A stretch of DNA of 24,950 bases from Candidatus Omnitrophota bacterium (GTDB lineage: Bacteria; Omnitrophota; Gorgyraeia; 2-01-FULL-45-10): contig JAPLMG010000022.1 of NCBI GenBank assembly GCA_026387165.1, positions 1 through 24,950 of the forward strand, in the 5' to 3' direction. Both the position numbers and the translations under genes were made by a program. The notes under the pieces were generated by a model, which had not been told where the DNA came from, searched no databases, and saw only the letters and a program-made list of their open reading frames with translations. Shown piece by piece: positions 8,919 through 15,414 of the stretch (within the stretch, counting starts at the first letter, position 1; every line of letters begins with the position of its first letter).

Positions 8919-9025
8919 AAAAAATACTTATACCCGCCGTACTAACATTATGGGCTGTTTTCATTATGGTAATGTACTGTAATGCATATGTCATACCACG
9001 GCTTGTCGAATTTATAATGCGATGA
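8915..9025 (+). CDS. 36-residue single-pass membrane miniprotein
   Basis: A short ORF coupled on both sides: its ATG overlaps the stop of the ALG5-like GT2 gene (ATGA, 8915-8918), and its TGA overlaps the ATG of the next GT39-like gene (ATGA, 9022-9025). It begins MKK, has a hydrophobic helix (about residues 4-27, ending in MVMYCNAYVIP), and closes with a short amphipathic, positively charged tail. I recognise no family. It fits exactly between two large genes with the overlap style used through this operon, which argues that it is translated. It could be a small subunit or regulator of the adjacent transferase. Chance occurrence cannot be excluded from one sequence. Confidence 0.6.
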   Translation: MKKILIPAVLTLWAVFIMVMYCNAYVIPRLVEFIMR

Positions 9026-10806
9026 TAGATATCCTGCTTTTTTTAGCAATTGTCCTTATTTCCTACGGCATAGGAAAGAGGCTTCTTAATCTTGCTGTAA
9101 AAGATGCAGATGATCTTGTGCAGGATTTTATATTTTCAACCGGTTTGGGATTTGGGATAATCGGATATGCAGTGTATGCATTAGGGAGTATCGGCCTCTT
9201 ATATCTTGGCTATGTTGTCACAGCGCTTTTAGTGTGCGCCCTTTTCTCTTTTTATCCTGTTGTACAATTTATCCGCCGTATTAATTGGAGCAGGGCAGGG
9301 CAATGGATAGCCGGACTCAGTGGTTTTGAAAAATTTCTTCTCGCAGTGCCTGTGACAATTGCCGCCGTATGTATTTTTGGCGCCAATGCTCCGGAAATAG
9401 GGAATGATGCCCTGGCATATCATCTTTATCATCCGAAGATCTTTATTCAAAATCATAAAATAGGGTATGTACCATTTACCCGTGAATCTCTTTGGCCGTA
9501 TTTGACAGAGATGCTGTTCACGATAGGCCTCCTGTTAAAAAGTGTCAGCGTAGCAAAGATGTTCCATTTTTTCTTTGGAGTTCTATCCGCGCTTTCAGTC
9601 TATTCTTTTATACGGCGTTTCTTTGGAAGAAGAGAGGCATTGCTTGCCTGCGCGCTTTTTTCTTCCGCGCCGGGCATATTTATGCAATCAGTATATTCGT
9701 ATGTTGATCTTTCGTTATGTTTTTATTCTTTTGCCGCATTATACTCGATGATACTATGGACCGAAAAATCAGATACGAAATATGTGATCTTGGCCGGGAT
9801 ATTTACGGGACTTGCGCTTTCGGTTAAACTGATGGGAGGGCTTACCTTTATTACATTGGCTTGTACCATCCTTTATCATTTGATTGTTAATAGAGCCGAT
9901 TTAAAAAGGGCTTTTAAAATATTTGCAATATTTGTTGGTGCAGCAGCTGTTGTTTCGTCAATATGGTATATCCGCTCATATGTAGCTACGGGCAATCCCA
10001 TATATCCATTTCTCTATAACATATTTAAGAAAGGTTGGCCGGACTCGGTGAGCTATGTAACAGTACCCAGCAGGGGTATTATAGAATTTATCAGGCTTCC
10101 ATGGGACCTTGTCATGAATATGGATAATTTCGGCGGTGAACAGATAGGTATTTTATCTCTTGTTCTATTGCCCGTACTTTTATTTCTGCCATTCAAAAAA
10201 AGAGTCATCAAATATATGTTGATATTTTCAGCTATCTATACGATCGCATGGTACACAGTAACGCCAAACATAAGATTCGCATTTGTTAATTTTGCTGTCG
10301 TATATTCGCTGATAGGCATTGGTTTCTGCGCCGCCTCTAAACGTTATAGCCTGGGCGTCCTTAAAATTATTCTGTCTTTATGCATCCTGTTTAATGTATG
10401 CCTGTGTTTTTATTACAATAAAGACAGCGTCAAGCTCGGCTTGGGATTAATCGGTACAAAAGATTATCTGTATAAAAAAGAGGGCAGCTATCCTGTGGCA
10501 GAATTTGTCAACAAGAACCTTCCCGCCGAGAGCATTGTTATTTCCTTAGTAGGAACAAGATGGTTTTATTTTGACAGGGAGATAATTGATTATTCTATAT
10601 GGAATATAACGTCGAAGGAAAGTTTTTCAAATTATTTATCCAAACTTAAGAAGCGCGGGCCGGTGTTTTTATTGTTGAATGAAAACACAGAACTTAATGA
10701 CTATGAAGAGATCAGGACAATTATAAATAATAGAGCGCCGATATTTAACTTCTCTATAAAAGTAGGCGATGGCAAGGTTGTCGATCATTATGTTTATAAG
10801 ATATAG
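9022..10806 (+). CDS. GT39-like multi-pass membrane glycosyltransferase
   Basis: A 594-residue membrane protein. About two helices in the first 60 residues and a helix near 100-120 precede the acidic loop PEIGNDALAYHLYHPK (about 123-138), which is placed like the catalytic loop of RgtB/ArnT-like GT-C proteins although it has ND rather than DE. SLWPYLTEML and FFGRREALLA (after helix 4) follow the GT39 layout. About twelve helices are followed by a C-terminal soluble part from roughly residue 480. It is the last gene of the tightly coupled block and starts by ATGA from the miniprotein. Acceptor and donor are unknown. Confidence 0.8.
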   Translation: MIDILLFLAIVLISYGIGKRLLNLAVKDADDLVQDFIFSTGLGFGIIGYAVYALGSIGLLYLGYVVTALLVCALFSFYPVVQFIRRINWSRAGQWIAGLSGFEKFLLAVPVTIAAVCIFGANAPEIGNDALAYHLYHPKIFIQNHKIGYVPFTRESLWPYLTEMLFTIGLLLKSVSVAKMFHFFFGVLSALSVYSFIRRFFGRREALLACALFSSAPGIFMQSVYSYVDLSLCFYSFAALYSMILWTEKSDTKYVILAGIFTGLALSVKLMGGLTFITLACTILYHLIVNRADLKRAFKIFAIFVGAAAVVSSIWYIRSYVATGNPIYPFLYNIFKKGWPDSVSYVTVPSRGIIEFIRLPWDLVMNMDNFGGEQIGILSLVLLPVLLFLPFKKRVIKYMLIFSAIYTIAWYTVTPNIRFAFVNFAVVYSLIGIGFCAASKRYSLGVLKIILSLCILFNVCLCFYYNKDSVKLGLGLIGTKDYLYKKEGSYPVAEFVNKNLPAESIVISLVGTRWFYFDREIIDYSIWNITSKESFSNYLSKLKKRGPVFLLLNENTELNDYEEIRTIINNRAPIFNFSIKVGDGKVVDHYVYKI

Positions 10807-10808
10807 GG

Positions 10809-10830
10809 CGCGTTTAAAACAGACGCGTTT
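10809..10830 (+). terminator. Weak candidate terminator after the GT39-like gene
   Basis: CGCGTTT (10809-10815) can pair with AGACGCG (10821-10827) with one G-U pair and a 5-base loop, and TTT follows. The T tract is short, so this is tentative. Its position, three bases after a stop and just before a new candidate promoter, is suitable. Confidence 0.3.
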
Positions 10831-10837
10831 GATAGTA

Positions 10838-10867
10838 ATTGCCGACTATTCGGCAATAACATATAAT
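10838..10867 (+). promoter_or_regulatory. Candidate sigma-70 promoter overlapped by a palindromic operator
   Basis: TTGCCG (10839-10844) and TATAAT (10862-10867) are separated by 17 bases, giving a full -10 and a 4/6 -35. The perfect inverted repeat ATTGCCGA-CTAT-TCGGCAAT (10838-10857) covers the -35 and most of the spacer, where a repressor would block RNA polymerase. The transcript would start near 10875 and lead into the methyltransferase at 10939. No T tract follows the hairpin, so a terminator is unlikely. Confidence 0.5.
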
Positions 10868-10938
10868 GACTTCACTCACGAGGGGAAAATAATAATTCCT
10901 AACATGGCAATCGATTGTTTTTGTAAGGACTAAATTAA

Positions 10939-11754
10939 ATGATATATTTGTATCGCCTTAGAGAATTATATAAATATGTTTTAGCCGGACTTGCGATTTT
11001 ATGGGTTGGGAATGTAATACGTTATTATACGTCAAAGGAATACCAGCGCGAAAAGAAAAGTACAAATGGTGACGAAAGGCGCTTGAATCGCTTCTTTGGT
11101 GAGGTAGCAAGCTCGCAGAATAAATGCATTATAGACTTAATAAGCGGACGCCGGATTCTGGAAATCGGATGTGGATATGGTCATTTAATCAGTCAGATAA
11201 TGCGCGAATTGCCCTACGCAGAGGTTTCGGGCATAGATACAGACTCGGAAGCGCTGGATATTTCAAAAAAACTTTACGGTATCAATGTCAAGCAGATGTC
11301 GGCATATAAGATGGATTTTCCGGATGGTTGCTTTGAGACCGTCATCATGCGTGATGCAGTGCACCATTTTAGTGATGATAACCTTGGGACTGTTTTAAGA
11401 GAGATAAGGCGAGTGTGCAGTAAAGAACTGATAGTGTTTGATCCCAATGTGAATTGGATAGTTAAGTTCTCGCGTAAACTTATCGGTTATGAAGATCCGG
11501 AAGCCCCAAGTAATCATATTGTAAAGGCATTGGAGAGCAATGGGTTTGAAGTAATATCGTTAGGATGGCGTGATGTAATAGCATTGCCTCTGAGCGGTGG
11601 ATTTTTCGCAATGGAGTTAGTGCCAAATGTTAAATTTTTTAAGGATACCGTGATGACACTTGATAAAGTACTTAATATAGTCTTGTCAAAATTAAATATT
11701 CAGCGATATTTCTGTTGGCGCTATATTATTTATGCCATCAGAAAAGACATCTGA
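10939..11754 (+). CDS. SAM-dependent methyltransferase with N-terminal membrane anchor
   Basis: A 271-residue protein. A hydrophobic segment (about 12-28) near the N-terminus could anchor it to the membrane. The SAM motif RILEIGCGYGHL (72-83), the acidic GIDTDSEAL (about 97-105) and the MRDAVHHFSDDN post-motif (about 136-147) are those of the Methyltransf_11 type, with Asp/His where ubiquinone and sugar methylases have similar residues. It is probably a glycan or lipid-intermediate methyltransferase. The gene follows a candidate promoter (10838-10867); AAGGA (10924-10928) is the likely but slightly distant ribosome binding site. It does not overlap its neighbours, unlike the genes upstream. 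Confidence 0.82.
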   Translation: MIYLYRLRELYKYVLAGLAILWVGNVIRYYTSKEYQREKKSTNGDERRLNRFFGEVASSQNKCIIDLISGRRILEIGCGYGHLISQIMRELPYAEVSGIDTDSEALDISKKLYGINVKQMSAYKMDFPDGCFETVIMRDAVHHFSDDNLGTVLREIRRVCSKELIVFDPNVNWIVKFSRKLIGYEDPEAPSNHIVKALESNGFEVISLGWRDVIALPLSGGFFAMELVPNVKFFKDTVMTLDKVLNIVLSKLNIQRYFCWRYIIYAIRKDI

Positions 11755-11812
11755 AAGTTGTTCTAAAGCTATTCTAATCAGGTTGGATTCATCAGGTTAC
11801 CCCCATTATCTA

Positions 11813-11829
11813 AACCGTTTAAAACGGTT
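11813..11829. promoter_or_regulatory. Near-perfect palindrome upstream of the GtrB-like gene
   Basis: AACCGTTT-A-AAACGGTT: 8-base arms around a single central base. The hinge is too tight for a good RNA hairpin at full length, so a protein-binding site is more natural. It lies 65 bases before the GT2 start. No convincing promoter was found next to it. Confidence 0.35.
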
Positions 11830-11846
11830 GAAAAAGGGATAAATTT

Positions 11847-11900
11847 ATGATAAGATTTTTTAAAATGTATCGTCAATATTGCCGAAGGAGAATATGTTAA
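11847..11900 (+). CDS. Possible 17-residue leader peptide
   Basis: ATG at 11847 opens a 17-codon ORF (Arg-rich, ending CRRRIC) whose stop TAA (11898-11900) falls just inside the next gene, overlapping its ATG at 11894. A purine-rich AAAAAGGG (11831-11838) could serve as ribosome site. Such an arrangement permits translational coupling, but the ORF is so short that chance is a real alternative. Confidence 0.25.
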   Translation: MIRFFKMYRQYCRRRIC

Positions 11901-12838
11901 ACACGACAAAAGTGGCCCTTTCTATTGTAGCCCCCGTTCATAATGAAGAGGATTGCATCGTTGAGTTTTATAATCGTCTCGCCGCAGTTTTACAAATAAT
12001 TCCACTGCCCGCAGAAATTATATTCGTTAATGACGGCTCTTCCGATTCCTCTCTAAATGCACTAAAATCCCTTCGTGGAAAGGATGGGCGGGTGAAGATC
12101 CTGGACTTTTCCCGGAATTTTGGGCATCAGATCGCTATCAAAGCCGGCATCGACCACGCTAGCGGAGAAATGATAGTCATAATAGATTCGGACTTGCAGG
12201 ATCCGCCGGAGATCATCCCGGAACTTATCAAGAAGCACAAGGATGGATATGACGTAGTTTATACGATTCATACCACCCGTGAAGGAGAGAGCGTGTTCAA
12301 AAAATTCACAGCGTCTCTCTACTATCGTCTTATCCGGAAGATCAGCACAATAGATGTTCCTCTTGATAGCGGTGATTTTCGGCTGATCTCGAGAAAAGTT
12401 GCCGATTATCTGAAGAATGTTGACGAAAAGAACCTTTATCTCAGGGGACTGATCAGCTGGCTGGGATTTAAGCAGATAGGTATTCCGGTTGCCAGACAAG
12501 CACGGTATGCCGGCAAGACAAAATATTCGTTAGGCAAAATGATCAGCTTCGCCTGGAATGGTATTACCCATTTTTCATTTCTTCCGTTACAGATATCTAC
12601 GGCGATCGGATGCATTGTTTCGCTTATATGCCTCTTGTGGATCATCCAGGCGCTTTATGTCAGCTTTATCCTTCATATCGCCGTACCCGGCTGGACATCA
12701 ATAATGGTTGCCATCCTTTTTCTCGGAAGCGTGCAGCTCATTACCCTTGGGATCATCGGCAGCTATCTTGCGCGGAATTATGATGAAGTGCGGTCGAGGC
12801 CGCTCTATGTTATAAAGAGCAAGGAAGGGCTTGAGTGA
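11894..12838 (+). CDS. GT2 glycosyltransferase, GtrB-like
   Basis: A 314-residue polyprenyl-phosphate sugar synthase. With the ATG at 11894 the motifs are VAPVHNEED (12-20), FVNDGSSD (44-51), NFGHQIAIKAG (75-85), IIDSDLQDPPE (96-106), DSGDFRLISR (158-167) and AGKTKYSLGKM (206-216). Two C-terminal helices (about 235-257 and 271-293) complete the GtrB/DPM-like layout, so it sits in the cytoplasmic membrane and flips or presents its product with a partner. I chose ATG 11894 because AAGGAG (11885-11890) lies just ahead; the TTG at 11879 has no ribosome site. The stop (12836-12838) begins a 68-bp tandem repeat. Confidence 0.9.
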   Translation: MLNTTKVALSIVAPVHNEEDCIVEFYNRLAAVLQIIPLPAEIIFVNDGSSDSSLNALKSLRGKDGRVKILDFSRNFGHQIAIKAGIDHASGEMIVIIDSDLQDPPEIIPELIKKHKDGYDVVYTIHTTREGESVFKKFTASLYYRLIRKISTIDVPLDSGDFRLISRKVADYLKNVDEKNLYLRGLISWLGFKQIGIPVARQARYAGKTKYSLGKMISFAWNGITHFSFLPLQISTAIGCIVSLICLLWIIQALYVSFILHIAVPGWTSIMVAILFLGSVQLITLGIIGSYLARNYDEVRSRPLYVIKSKEGLE

Positions 12839-12906
12839 AACCTCGCATACACCCGACATTATGCTTAGAGAGGTTCCATATGCAATCGCATGAAGTAGGC
12901 ATATGA
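12835..12906 (+). CDS. Mini-ORF in repeat unit 1 (23 residues)
   Basis: GTG at 12835 overlaps the stop of the GtrB-like gene (GTGA), and the ORF ends TGA at 12904-12906 inside the ATGA that starts the second mini-ORF. The product begins MKPRIHPTL and ends EVGI. It has a near copy in unit 2, with 17 of 23 residues identical. I recognise no family. Translation is possible by coupling, but six amino-acid changes against fully compensated stems suggest that the nucleic-acid structure, not the peptide, is what is kept. Confidence 0.35.
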   Translation: MKPRIHPTLCLERFHMQSHEVGI

Positions 12907-12971
12907 AACCCCGCATTAACCCGACATTACACTTAGAGGGGTTCCATGTGCAATCGTATGAGGTAGGCACA
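12836..12971 (+). repeat. Tandem 68-bp structured repeat (two units)
   Basis: Units 12836-12903 and 12904-12971 have exactly equal length and match at 58 of 68 positions. Each can fold into two stems. Stem I pairs AACCTC/GAGGTT in unit 1 (12839-12844 with 12870-12875) and AACCCC/GGGGTT in unit 2 (12907-12912 with 12938-12943). Stem II pairs CATATGC/GCATATG in unit 1 (12877-12883 with 12899-12905) and CATGTGC/GCACATG in unit 2 (12945-12951 with 12967-12973). Four of the ten differences are two compensated base pairs, and the other six lie in loops. The right arm of the last stem contains the ATG of the next gene. Confidence 0.9.
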
Positions 12972-12974
12972 TGA
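12903..12974 (+). CDS. Mini-ORF in repeat unit 2 (23 residues)
   Basis: ATG at 12903 (ATGA overlap with the preceding mini-ORF) to TGA at 12972-12974, which overlaps the ATG of the methyltransferase at 12971. The product begins MKPRINPTL and ends EVGT. A purine-rich GAAGT (12892-12896) precedes it at a workable spacing. It may act as a coupling ORF whose translation opens the stem that hides the next start codon. Confidence 0.35.
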   Translation: MKPRINPTLHLEGFHVQSYEVGT

Positions 12975-13786
12975 AAGAGCCCCTTGCAGTTGATAAAAAA
13001 ACACTCCGTGAAATGGAGTTCCATAACCGATGGGCCAAATCTATAGATTTGGGATCTCTCCTTATAAGGGAGAACTTTGAGTCTCCCTCAGCCTTTGAAA
13101 ATCATTATGCGCTCGAAGAGCTCGGAGATCTCGCGGGAAAGAGTATTTTAGATCTTGGCTGCGGCGCCGGAGAGAGTTCAGTCTATTTTGCTTTGCAAGG
13201 TGCCGACGTTTATGCATACGACATTGCAGAAGAAATGCTGAAAGTTGCCGATGCCTTGGCGCATAAATACAATGTCAAATTAAAATTCGCTCATGGCAAT
13301 GCGGCCCATCTCCCATATGAGGATGATCGCTTTGATTTTGTGTATGGTAACGGTGTCTTGCATCACGTAGATCTGTTGCCGGTGATGAAAGAAGTCCGCA
13401 GGGTGCTTAAAAAAGGGGGCAAGGCGATATTTGTAGAGCCGCTTGCTTATAATCCGCTTATAGCTGTCTATAGGCATATTGCCAAAGAGGTTAGGACTAA
13501 GGATGAGAGTCCGCTGCGGTTCAAGGATATGAAACAGCTTGAGACCACTTTTTCGCAATTCCGTCACCGCGAATTTTGGCTATTTTCACTTTTTATATTT
13601 GTTCATTTTTTCCTTATCAAGCGATGGCATCCGTCTAACGTTAGATATTGGAAGAAGGTGATCGAAGAAGGTTATAATTACGAACAATATATCAGGATTC
13701 TCCGGCGGTTAGATGAAACGCTTCTCAAGGTATTTCCATTCTTAAAATTCCTCTGTGGGGATACGGTATTGGTCGCAGTCAAATAA
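12971..13786 (+). CDS. SAM-dependent methyltransferase (Methyltransf_11 type)
   Basis: A 271-residue protein with SILDLGCGAGESS (58-70) as motif I, the acidic YAYDIAEEM near 80-90, GNAAHLPYEDDRFDFVYGNGVLHHV (motif II/III region, about 110-133) and the RRVLKKGGKAIFVEP motif typical of Methyltransf_11. A hydrophobic patch (WLFSLFIFVHFFLI, about 198-211) could contact membrane or lipid-linked substrate. GAGG (12960-12963) is a good Shine-Dalgarno seven bases before the ATG. It sits in the loop of repeat stem II, whose right arm covers the ATG, so initiation may depend on upstream translation. Acceptor unknown. Confidence 0.88.
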   Translation: MKEPLAVDKKTLREMEFHNRWAKSIDLGSLLIRENFESPSAFENHYALEELGDLAGKSILDLGCGAGESSVYFALQGADVYAYDIAEEMLKVADALAHKYNVKLKFAHGNAAHLPYEDDRFDFVYGNGVLHHVDLLPVMKEVRRVLKKGGKAIFVEPLAYNPLIAVYRHIAKEVRTKDESPLRFKDMKQLETTFSQFRHREFWLFSLFIFVHFFLIKRWHPSNVRYWKKVIEEGYNYEQYIRILRRLDETLLKVFPFLKFLCGDTVLVAVK

Positions 13787-13794
13787 AACTATGA

Positions 13795-15060
13795 GTATTA
13801 TCAAATGTTGAGTCCGATCTCTCCAATGTCCATGCTATTGATTTGACGGAAGGTAAGTGGTTTCTTAATGACGACGGAACGCCGTCCGGCCATCGGCCCA
13901 TCGGCTATCCCATGCTGCTCGGTTTATGTTATAAGCTTTTCGGCGTCAATAAGGCGGTTGCTTATTCACTCAATATGATCCTCTTTGTCATCTCTGCTTA
14001 TCTGGTCTACTATCTAGCGGAGGCGATATTTTCTCGCAGGATAGCCTACCTGGCGACTCTTATGTTCTCTATCTATCCCATATCTATTTATAGTATAGTT
14101 CTCAATACCGACGAGCATCTTTTTTTGCCAGTTTGGTATCTGGGACTTCTTCTACTCTTCCGTGAAATACAGGGTAAACCGTCGCGTTTAAAACTATTGT
14201 GTTATGGCTTGCTCTTTGGATACGCGACAATGACGCGCACACATTCTATCTTTATGCCGCTTGTGGTCGGTTTTTCTTATATTCTACTGAAATATTCCTG
14301 GAAAAGAGTTCTTGTAGGCGCTATGAGCGTATTGGTAATAATGCAGCTTATAAACCTTCCGTGGGTCATCCGTAATTATAAAGCGTGGGGAGTTCCTGTG
14401 CTGTATACCGCTACAGCACTGTATGTTTATTCTCAGCTAAATTCATCTGCTACAGCAGAAGGGTCGGGCGGTCACATACCGGCTGAAGGAGAGCTGGGTT
14501 ACTCAGAAGATCTGGCAAAAGCAATGGAAGAGAAGAACGAAGGCCTTCAGCATACGCTTGCTAATCGCGAGATGAAGAAATGGATAATAAAACATCCTGC
14601 TGAGTTTTTAAATTTGGGAATCTGCCGCGTTCTTGTTTTTATGGGATGGAACCGCAAGGGGGTATGGCCTATATGGTTTCAATATTATGACGGCTCGTAT
14701 GATCCCAAAAGGCCTCTTCCTCAAGCAGTCCGTGACGTATTGGAAGAACTCGCTTTCGTTGCCTATTACCTTGTCTTTTTCTCTTTTATATTTTCAATTT
14801 TCATGTTAATACGACGTCGAAAAAAGCTTTCAGCCACCACAAAGACATTACTTCTCGTGTTGGGCAGCTGTTTTATCTTCTGGTTTGCCGAACACATGAT
14901 TATCTATCCGGACAGAAAATATCGCTTTCCTATAGAACCGCTCATGATCATAGTAGGCGCATACTTTTTGGAGTACATTATATTCACTTTTCGCTGGTCT
15001 GCTTTTAAACCGGGTAATCTAAAGAAAATATTCTTCCCATTGCGCCGCCGCACGCCTTAA
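13795..15060 (+). CDS. GT39-type glycosyltransferase lacking its 5' end
   Basis: The family-like sequence begins at the first codon after a TGA (13792-13794), eight bases beyond the previous gene's stop, and reads ESDLSNVHAIDLTEGKWF, then DGTPSGHRPIGYP. This matches the first periplasmic loop of GT39 proteins ('SD...A..L..GKW....P...RPPGYP') including the Asp. No start codon or first membrane helix precedes it. The first usable start, TTG at 13843, would drop the Asp-bearing segment. About eight helices and the PDRKYRFPIEP loop near the end are intact. I infer loss of roughly 30-50 N-terminal residues. An ATG at 13791 opens another frame for only six codons. It is either a recent pseudogene or expressed by an unusual route. 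Confidence 0.75.
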   Translation, partial: VLSNVESDLSNVHAIDLTEGKWFLNDDGTPSGHRPIGYPMLLGLCYKLFGVNKAVAYSLNMILFVISAYLVYYLAEAIFSRRIAYLATLMFSIYPISIYSIVLNTDEHLFLPVWYLGLLLLFREIQGKPSRLKLLCYGLLFGYATMTRTHSIFMPLVVGFSYILLKYSWKRVLVGAMSVLVIMQLINLPWVIRNYKAWGVPVLYTATALYVYSQLNSSATAEGSGGHIPAEGELGYSEDLAKAMEEKNEGLQHTLANREMKKWIIKHPAEFLNLGICRVLVFMGWNRKGVWPIWFQYYDGSYDPKRPLPQAVRDVLEELAFVAYYLVFFSFIFSIFMLIRRRKKLSATTKTLLLVLGSCFIFWFAEHMIIYPDRKYRFPIEPLMIIVGAYFLEYIIFTFRWSAFKPGNLKKIFFPLRRRTP

Positions 15061-15070
15061 CCAATGAATA

Positions 15071-15131
15071 TTTGTGACATCTATTGACTACTAAAGATTT
15101 CTATTGACGTTTTGCGAAAATGTGCTATAAT
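15071..15131 (+). promoter_or_regulatory. Near-consensus sigma-70 promoter with phased direct repeats
   Basis: TTGACG (15104-15109) and TATAAT (15126-15131) are 16 bases apart. The 9-mer TCTATTGAC occurs exactly twice, at 15080-15088 and 15100-15108, one copy overlapping the -35. Weaker 5/8 matches to CTATTGAC fall at 15071 and 15091, giving a 10-base phase on one face of the helix. This looks like an operator array for a DNA-binding protein, most simply the HTH protein encoded directly downstream. Confidence 0.75.
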
Positions 15132-15153
15132 AAGCAATAATGAGGAGATCAAT

Positions 15154-15393
15154 ATGGAGATAAAGCCTAATGAAGTATACACTACTCAAGAAACGCAGCA
15201 GCTTTTAAAGATAAGCCCCAGCACTACCATGCGCCTTATAAAAAAAGGCGCTATCAGATGTGCAAAGGTAGGCAAACAGTATCGCATTCTTGGTAAAGAG
15301 ATTTTACGTATTCTTTCTCCGAAGCTGGAAGACAATGTGGGCAAGGTATACAATAAAGCGCGCCGTTGGGTGCATGAAGGCGTTGATCAATAA
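15154..15393 (+). CDS. Small excisionase-type helix-turn-helix DNA-binding protein
   Basis: A 79-residue protein from ATG 15154, which has GAGGAG (15142-15147) six bases upstream. A longer form from TTG 15112 would start upstream of the -10 box and is rejected. Residues 9-54 (YTTQETQQLLKISPSTTMRLIKKG then VGKQYRILGKEI) match the HTH_17 / excisionase (MerR-like winged helix) fold: 'T..E.A..L.vs..TV.r.i..G.i.a.kvG...ri...e'. The tail (55-79) is basic with aromatic residues. Proteins of this type often act on their own promoter, and the phased repeats upstream fit that. It is the first gene of the third block. No integrase is nearby. Confidence 0.85.
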   Translation: MEIKPNEVYTTQETQQLLKISPSTTMRLIKKGAIRCAKVGKQYRILGKEILRILSPKLEDNVGKVYNKARRWVHEGVDQ

Positions 15394-15414
15394 TTCAGGC
15401 AGGCCTATTTTTAT

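Noticed and set aside
10838..10857. Intrinsic terminator at the 8-base hairpin
   Set aside because: No T run follows on either strand, and the site coincides with a good promoter, so an operator is more likely.
11879..11893. TTG start of the GtrB-like gene
   Set aside because: No ribosome site precedes it, whereas AAGGAG sits before the ATG at 11894, and the family homology begins after that ATG.
12844..12864. Third conserved stem (GCATA/TATGC) in the 68-bp repeat
   Set aside because: It pairs in unit 1 (12845-12849 with 12860-12864), but unit 2 has uncompensated changes there, so it is not supported.
12836..12971. Short CRISPR array
   Set aside because: The two units are contiguous without spacers and differ at ten positions, and no cas gene is nearby.
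12698..13024. 108-residue minus-strand ORF across the tandem repeat
   Set aside because: It is antisense to the end of the GT2 gene, the repeat and the methyltransferase start, shows no recognisable motif, and its reading depends on the repeat.
15112..15153. Upstream TTG start of the HTH gene
   Set aside because: It lies ahead of the -10 box of the promoter, so it would not be on the transcript, and ATG 15154 has a good ribosome site.
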